A stretch of DNA of 64,000 nt from Rathayibacter sp. VKM Ac-2754 (lineage in GTDB: Bacteria; Actinomycetota; Actinomycetes; Actinomycetales; Microbacteriaceae). Shown piece by piece: positions 59,467 through 64,000 of this stretch. Under the pieces are notes generated by a model, which saw only the letters and a program-made list of their open reading frames with translations, did not search any database and had not been told where the DNA came from. Numbering within the stretch: the first letter of the stretch is position 1; each line of letters begins with the position of its first letter. Location: positions 248,001-312,000 of the forward strand of contig NZ_WUCC01000001.1 of assembly GCF_009807095.1 (NCBI RefSeq). The letters run 5' to 3'. A program made the position numbers and the translations under genes.

Positions 59467-60303
59467 ATGGCGTTTCTGACCACGGACGATGGTGCGGAGA
59501 TCTACTACAAGGACTGGGGAAGCCACGACGCGCAGCCCATCGTGTTCCACCACGGCTGGCCGCTGTCGTCGGACGACTGGGACGCGCAGATGCTGTTCTT
59601 CCTGGCCGAGGGCTACCGCGTCGTCGCCAGCGACCGCCGCGGGCACGGCCGCTCCTCCCAGATCGGGACCGGCCACGACATGGACCACTACGCCAGCGAC
59701 GTCTCCGCCGTCGTCGAGCACCTCGACCTTCGCAACGCGGTCCACATCGGCCACTCCACCGGAGGCGGACAGGTCGCCCGCTACGTCGCCCGGTACGGAC
59801 AGCCGCAGGACCGGGTCGCGAAGGCGATCCTCGTCTCGGCCGTGCCTCCGCTGATGGTGCAGACCGACGCGAACCCCGACGGCACGCCGATCTCGGTGTT
59901 CGACGGGTTCCGCGAGGCGCTGGCCGCCAACCGGGCCGAGTTCTTCCGCGACGTCGCCGCCGGCCCGTTCTACGGCTTCAACCGCGACGGAGCGACCGTG
60001 TCGCAGCCCGTGATCGACAACTGGTGGCGTCAGGGGATGATGGGCAGCGCGCTGGCGCACTACGAGGGCATCAAGGCGTTCTCGGAGACCGATCAGACCC
60101 AGGACCTCGAGGACATCACCGTCCCGGTCCTCGTCACCCAGGGCGACGACGACCAGGTCGTGCCGTACGAGGACGCCGCCCTCAAGCAGGCCGAGCTGCT
60201 GCAGAACGCCACCCTCAAGATCTACGAGGGCTACCCGCACGGCATGCTGACCACGCACGCCGCCACCATCAACCCCGACCTGCTCGCCTTCATCCGCAGC
60301 TGA
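59467..60303 (+). CDS. alpha/beta hydrolase, non-heme chloroperoxidase/arylesterase-like, 278 aa
   Basis: VFHHGWPLSSDDWD oxyanion region, RRGHGRSSQ, nucleophile elbow GHSTGG (serine about 98), acid in TQGDDDQVVP and histidine in YPHGMLTTH. This is the cofactor-free perhydrolase/arylesterase group of about 275 aa. ATG 59467 follows TGGAGG at 6 nt. No signal peptide, so cytoplasmic. Role unknown; detoxification or lactone hydrolysis are possible. Confidence 0.92.
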   Translation: MAFLTTDDGAEIYYKDWGSHDAQPIVFHHGWPLSSDDWDAQMLFFLAEGYRVVASDRRGHGRSSQIGTGHDMDHYASDVSAVVEHLDLRNAVHIGHSTGGGQVARYVARYGQPQDRVAKAILVSAVPPLMVQTDANPDGTPISVFDGFREALAANRAEFFRDVAAGPFYGFNRDGATVSQPVIDNWWRQGMMGSALAHYEGIKAFSETDQTQDLEDITVPVLVTQGDDDQVVPYEDAALKQAELLQNATLKIYEGYPHGMLTTHAATINPDLLAFIRS

Positions 60304-60320
60304 CGGCGGTACCTCCTGGG

Positions 60321-60388
60321 CGAGGGAGCCCCGGACCGTCGAGGCCGCCTGGAAGGGCGGGCCCCCTCGACGGTCCGGGGTTCCCTCG
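60321..60388 (+). terminator. 24-bp hairpin terminator after the hydrolase
   Basis: Arms 60321-60344 and 60365-60388 pair at 23 of 24 positions (CGAGGGAGCCCC ... GGGGTTCCCTCG) with a 20-nt loop. Confidence 0.88.
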
Positions 60389-60437
60389 TCGTCGGGACGC
60401 GGGCGCGGGGCCCTGCCTCCCGGCGTCCGTACGACGT

Positions 60438-60578
60438 GGGTCTCGATACGCCGCCTGTGGCGGCTACTCGACCAGCATTCTGGCGGGCGGAGCCGCGGGC
60501 TGCTGCTGCGCCCGTTGCCCGCTGCCCTTGCATGCTGATCGAGCCCGCAGCCCGCGGAGCGGGCGTATCGAGATCCAC
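60438..60578. repeat. hairpin-repeat cluster 5 (A-B pair)
   Basis: A forward copy at 60438-60480 and an inverted copy at 60531-60578 lie between the hydrolase terminator and the dehydrogenase stop, covering the rest of the 295-nt gap. Confidence 0.88.
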
Positions 60579-60598
60579 CAGCGTCAGATGGCGAGCGG

Positions 60599-62128
60599 TC
60601 AGTTCTGCGGGAAGCCCAGGTTGATGCCTCCGTGGCTGGGATCGAGCCAGCGGCTCGTGATCGCCTTCTGCTGGGTGAAGAAGCGGACGCCCTCCGCGCC
60701 GTGGGCCTTGGTGTCGCCGAACAGCGACGACTTCCAGCCGCCGAACGAGAACGTCGCGACCGGCACCGGGATCGGGACGTTGATGCCGATCATGCCGACC
60801 TCGACCTCGTTCTGGAAGCGCCGTGCCGCGCCTCCGTCGTTCGTGAAGATCGCCGTGCCGTTGCCGAACGCGCCGTTGTTGATCAGCGCCACACCCTCCT
60901 CGTACGACTGCACGCGCACGATCGAGAGCACCGGGCCGAAGATCTCCTCGGTGTACACCTTCGACGTGATCGGCACGTCGTCGATCAGCGTCGGGCCCAG
61001 CCAGAAGCCGTTCGGATCGCCGTCGACCTCGATGCCGCGCCCGTCGATGACGACCTTCGCGCCGTCCTCCTCCGCGATCGCGATGTAGGAGGCGACCTTG
61101 TCGCGGTGGACCTGCGTCACCAGCGGACCCATGTCGCAGCCGCGACGCCCGTCGCCGATGCGCAGCCTCGACGCGCGCTCCTGGATCTTCGTAATGAGCT
61201 CGTCGGCGACGGGCTCGACCGCGACGACGACCGAGATCGCCATGCACCGCTCTCCCGCCGAGCCGAAGCCCGCGTTGATCGCCGAGTCTGCGACCAGGTC
61301 GAGATCGGCGTCCGGCAGCACCAGCATGTGGTTCTTCGCCCCGCCGAGAGCCTGCACGCGCTTGCCGTGCTTCGTGCCCGTCTCGTAGACGTACTGCGCG
61401 ATCGGAGTCGAGCCGACGAACGAGATCGACTTCACGTCCGGGTGCTCGAGCAGGCCGTCGACCGCGACCTTGTCGCCGTTCAGCACGGTGAAGACACCGT
61501 CGGGGAGGCCGGCCTCCTTCCACAGCGCACCGAGCCAGATCGCCGAGGACGGGTCCTTCTCGGACGGCTTCACGACGACGGAGTTGCCCGCGGCGATCGC
61601 GATGGGGAAGAACCACATCGGCACCATCGCCGGGAAGTTGAACGGCGAGATGATGCCGACGACACCGAGCGGCTGCCGGGTCGAGTACACGTCGACGCCG
61701 GTGGACACCTGCTCGGAGTACTCGCCCTTGAGGTGGTGCGCGAGGCCCGTCGCGAACTCCACGACCTCCTGGCCGCGGGTGATCTCGCCCAGCGCGTCCG
61801 AGACGACCTTCCCGTGCTCGGAGGTGATGATCTCGGCGAGCTCCTGCTTCTTGGCCTCGAGCAGCTCGCGGAACTTGAAGACGATCTGCTGGCGCTTCGC
61901 CAGCGACGTGTCGCGCCAGGCGGGGAACGCGGCCTTGGCGGAGGCGACGGCCGCGTCGATCTCGGCGGCGTCGGCGAGTGCGACCTCCTTGGTCACGACT
62001 CCCAGCGCGGGGTCGTAGACCGGGGAGGTGCGGCCCGACGACGACGCCGACGGCGCCCCGTCGATCCAGTGGCCGACGACGGACAGGCCGTCGGTGGACG
62101 GAGTGGTGCGGGGCTCGGCGATGCTCAT
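60599..62128 (-). CDS. mmsA: CoA-acylating methylmalonate-semialdehyde dehydrogenase, 509 aa
   Basis: Aldehyde dehydrogenase fold with FNFPAMVPMWFFPIAIA and catalytic Cys295 in AGERCMAISV; these two strings are the MmsA mark. It converts methylmalonate or malonate semialdehyde plus CoA to propionyl- or acetyl-CoA, CO2 and NADH. ATG 62128 lies 7 nt after TACAGT, leaderless. Two CGGAT(T/C)CGTCCAA boxes in opposite orientation lie just upstream, linking it with the aminotransferase/PucR locus. Confidence 0.93.
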   Translation of the reverse strand: MSIAEPRTTPSTDGLSVVGHWIDGAPSASSSGRTSPVYDPALGVVTKEVALADAAEIDAAVASAKAAFPAWRDTSLAKRQQIVFKFRELLEAKKQELAEIITSEHGKVVSDALGEITRGQEVVEFATGLAHHLKGEYSEQVSTGVDVYSTRQPLGVVGIISPFNFPAMVPMWFFPIAIAAGNSVVVKPSEKDPSSAIWLGALWKEAGLPDGVFTVLNGDKVAVDGLLEHPDVKSISFVGSTPIAQYVYETGTKHGKRVQALGGAKNHMLVLPDADLDLVADSAINAGFGSAGERCMAISVVVAVEPVADELITKIQERASRLRIGDGRRGCDMGPLVTQVHRDKVASYIAIAEEDGAKVVIDGRGIEVDGDPNGFWLGPTLIDDVPITSKVYTEEIFGPVLSIVRVQSYEEGVALINNGAFGNGTAIFTNDGGAARRFQNEVEVGMIGINVPIPVPVATFSFGGWKSSLFGDTKAHGAEGVRFFTQQKAITSRWLDPSHGGINLGFPQN

Positions 62129-62135
62129 GGGGTCG

Positions 62136-62207
62136 ACTGTAGGCGGGGCGGGGCAGGGCGGTGTGACGGATTCGTCCAATGCGGTGGGGGTTCGTTGGAC
62201 GGATCCG
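62136..62207 (-). promoter_or_regulatory. mmsA promoter with two inverted PucR-type boxes
   Basis: The -10 box TACAGT (62136-62141, minus strand) lies 7 nt before ATG. CGGATTCGTCCAA at 62167-62179 and its inverse TTGGACGGATCCG at 62195-62207 are separated by 15 nt. The second is identical to the box in the aminotransferase-PucR gap. Confidence 0.65.
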
Positions 62208-62217
62208 CGCTGGGGAC

Positions 62218-62287
62218 GGATCTCGATACGCACGCTGCGCGCGCTACTCGATCAGCAGGCTTGTCGGCGCGCTACTCGATCAGCGAG
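62218..62287. repeat. hairpin-repeat cluster 6 (forward copy plus partial copy)
   Basis: A forward copy at 62218-62257 is followed by a partial one at 62266-62287 (GCGCTACTCGATCAGCGAG). The stop codon of the PP2C gene (TAG on the minus strand, 62272-62274) lies inside the partial copy. Confidence 0.85.
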
Positions 62288-63333
62288 CTCGCGGGCTGCT
62301 CGGTCGGCAGGTTCGCACCCGGGACCTCCGGCGCGAAGCGCGCCAGCGCCGCCGTGATGTTGTCGTGGCCGCCGCGCTCGTTCGCCCAGGCGACCAGCGC
62401 CTCCGCCAGCGTCACCGGATCGCTGCCGACCCGGGCCTCGGCCTCGTGCAGCACGCGGGCGAGGTCGTCGGCGGGCGAGGCGTAGTTCCAGAGCCCGTCC
62501 GAGCACGCGAGCACCCAGCCGGGCTCGTCGAGCACGGTGGAGGCGATGGTCGGCGACTCGTCGTGCGCGTCGGCGCCCAGCCACTTGGTGATGGCGTGCG
62601 CGTCGGGAGCCGACTCCGCCTCCTCCCGGCTCGTGCCCGAGGCGATCTGCTCCTGCGCCCACGAGTCGTCGACGGTCAGCTGCCGGGGCTCCCCGGCGTC
62701 GGGGATCCAGTAGCTGCGGCTGTCGCCGACATTGCCGGTGACGAGCAGAGCTCCGTCGAGGATCGCGGCCGTGAAGGTGCACGACGGAGGGTTCTCGCGC
62801 TTCTCCGGCACGGCGGCGTCGATCGCTCCGGCCGCGCGGGCGACCGCCATCTGCAGCAGCGCGCCCCAGCGCTCGGCCCCGCGGGCCTCCTCGGCGACCT
62901 CGGCCTGCAGAGCGCTGAGCGCGGCGCGTGCCGCGGCGAGCGAGGCGCGATCGGAGTCGGGAGTCGACGAGACGCCGTCGCAGACGACCAGCAGAGCGGT
63001 ACGCAGGGCACCCTCCGCGTCGACCGCGCCGAGTGCCATCGCGTCCTCGTTCGCCGCGTGGCGGATCCCGCGGTCGCAGACTCCGCCGACCAGCGGGTGC
63101 GGCGCCTCGGCCCAGTGCTCGCGCTCGGTCGGCGCCCGCTGCCCGCACTGCTCGCAGTAGCCGTCGTCGGCCACCGCTCCCCCGCAGTAGACGCACGGGG
63201 CCGCCGCGGCGGCGGGCGCCGGCGGCTCGGGCGCGCGCACGATCAGCGCGCTCCCGCAGGCCTCGCAGAAGGCGTCGCCGGTGGTCACCGGCTCGCCGCA
63301 GACCGGGCAGGCGGTCGCGAGCTCGCCGCTCAC
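62272..63333 (-). CDS. PP2C-family Ser/Thr phosphatase with two N-terminal zinc ribbons, 353 aa
   Basis: Two four-cysteine ribbons (CPVCGEP...CEACG and CVYCGGA...CEQCGQ) precede a PP2C domain with metal motifs RHAANEDAMAL, VVCDGVSS, GNVGDSRSYW, ACSDGLWN and GGHDNITAAL. It should reverse phosphorylation by PknG or the kinase at 41.4 kb. GTG 63333 overlaps the PknG stop (GTGA). The last five residues SSLIE and the stop come from a hairpin repeat, so the original C-terminus may have been replaced. Confidence 0.92.
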   Translation of the reverse strand: MSGELATACPVCGEPVTTGDAFCEACGSALIVRAPEPPAPAAAAAPCVYCGGAVADDGYCEQCGQRAPTEREHWAEAPHPLVGGVCDRGIRHAANEDAMALGAVDAEGALRTALLVVCDGVSSTPDSDRASLAAARAALSALQAEVAEEARGAERWGALLQMAVARAAGAIDAAVPEKRENPPSCTFTAAILDGALLVTGNVGDSRSYWIPDAGEPRQLTVDDSWAQEQIASGTSREEAESAPDAHAITKWLGADAHDESPTIASTVLDEPGWVLACSDGLWNYASPADDLARVLHEAEARVGSDPVTLAEALVAWANERGGHDNITAALARFAPEVPGANLPTEQPASSLIE

Positions 63334-64000
63334 GTGAGCGTCCAGCGGCGGACGTCGTTGGCCCGGTCGACGAGTCGGAGCCGCTCGTCCTTCTCGCGCG
63401 TCGAGCTCGCGAGGGCGCGGTACGACGCCTCGAGGCCGTCGCGGATCGCGGCCTCGTTCGCCTCGACTCCGCCGATCGACGCGCCCTCGGCGGGCCCGTC
63501 GCGGCGGACGAGCTCGAGGGCCGACTCGAGCACGCCCGTCGTCAGCTCGAGCCGGGTGCGCTGGTCGATCGCGACCGAGTCGATGCTCGACAGCGCCGCC
63601 GAGAGCGACGGGAGACCGCGTCCCGAGCCCGCGAGCAGCTCGGCCCGGCGGCGGCGCGCGTCGACGTAGGAGGAGCGCGTCGGAGTCACGATGTCGAGGG
63701 CGTCGAGCGCCCCGTCGAGATCGGCGCGGTGCTGCCGCACGCGGGCGAGGCCGAAGGCGGCCGGAGCCGTGTAGTTCGCATCCGCTCGCGCGCAGATCAC
63801 GTAGAGCGACTCCGCGACCTCGGGCTCGCCGCTCGCCTCGCACGCCGCGGCGAGCGCGAGCTTGGGCGCGAGCTCGCCGGGCACTTGGCCGTACACGGTG
63901 TTGAACGAGGCCCGGGCACCGACGGAGTCGCCCCGCGCCAGCTGGGCGAGCCCGCTCATCCACACGGCGCGCCACTCCCACGGGTCCTCGGTGAGGATCT
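63330..64000 (-). CDS. pknG: PknG-type Ser/Thr kinase, C-terminal TPR part, N-terminus beyond window
   Basis: About 222 residues of helical TPR-like repeats with WRAVWMSGLAQLARGD, SFNTVYGQVPGELAPKLALAAACE in parts and VDRANDVRRWTLT at the end. This is the PknG C-terminal TPR module; in mycobacteria and corynebacteria PknG carries rubredoxin, kinase and TPR domains and controls 2-oxoglutarate dehydrogenase via an FHA protein. The kinase domain lies outside the window. It is co-transcribed with the PP2C gene. Confidence 0.85.
   Translation of the reverse strand, partial: ILTEDPWEWRAVWMSGLAQLARGDSVGARASFNTVYGQVPGELAPKLALAAACEASGEPEVAESLYVICARADANYTAPAAFGLARVRQHRADLDGALDALDIVTPTRSSYVDARRRRAELLAGSGRGLPSLSAALSSIDSVAIDQRTRLELTTGVLESALELVRRDGPAEGASIGGVEANEAAIRDGLEASYRALASSTREKDERLRLVDRANDVRRWTLT

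Noticed and set aside
1-64000. tRNA or rRNA genes, prophage or insertion sequences
   Set aside because: I looked for cloverleaf-type segments with CCA ends, integrases and transposases and saw none.

Overview
The window is very GC-rich, dense actinobacterial chromosome. Gene content (B-type cell-wall-style Mur ligase relative, F420/FMN luciferase-like oxidoreductases, PknG-type kinase, twin-arginine secreted proteins, ABC sugar systems without their own ATPase) and many apparently leaderless genes point to the family Microbacteriaceae. Rathayibacter, Curtobacterium or a relative is my best guess; genus is inference. I saw no rRNA, tRNA, CRISPR array, insertion sequence or prophage. Most of the window reads as ordinary chromosome, peppered with short palindromic repeats.

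Left third (1-20 kb): a cut-off VanY-like carboxypeptidase; a MurE-like ligase and a 14-TM drug exporter; a beta-glucosidase/LacI pair with its operator; a DUF559 nuclease-like gene bracketed by two copies of a long palindrome; an orphan DNA methyltransferase; a small acetyltransferase; a domain-permuted lipoate ligase; a monoglyceride-lipase-like hydrolase; TerC; a citrate-sensing two-component system divergent from a CitMHS citrate transporter; a dicarboxylate symporter; a TSUP permease; and an F420-type oxidoreductase.

Middle (20-45 kb): two overlapping unknown small genes, an old yellow enzyme, a TPM-domain/PspA membrane-stress operon, a fatty-acid desaturase, two tandem secreted paralogues, an EEP hydrolase, a phosphatase, an EamA exporter, a MarR gene broken by an amber codon next to its MFS exporter, the ATP-grasp/alpha-E/transglutaminase operon, an LLM/FMN-reductase duo, a sugar ABC importer, and a Ser/Thr kinase beside FHA and VWA genes.

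Right third (45-64 kb): a GH114-like lipoprotein; an amidase plus dipeptide ABC operon under a divergent FadR-type regulator; a truncated DUF817 gene and a ZIP transporter flanked by about 113-bp direct repeats; a class-III aminotransferase with divergent PucR regulator, probably forming a beta-alanine/omega-amino-acid regulon with a distant methylmalonate-semialdehyde dehydrogenase through a shared 13-bp box; an AraC regulator and hydrolase; and a PP2C phosphatase followed upstream by a cut-off PknG.

Three kinds of structure are not explained by genes. A hairpin repeat family (about 15 copies, often in inverted pairs) fills most longer gaps. A 70-bp palindrome flanks the DUF559 gene. A 113-bp repeat flanks the ZIP gene and ends the DUF817 reading frame. 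At least twelve start codons also sit 6-7 nt behind a TANNNT box, as expected for leaderless transcripts.
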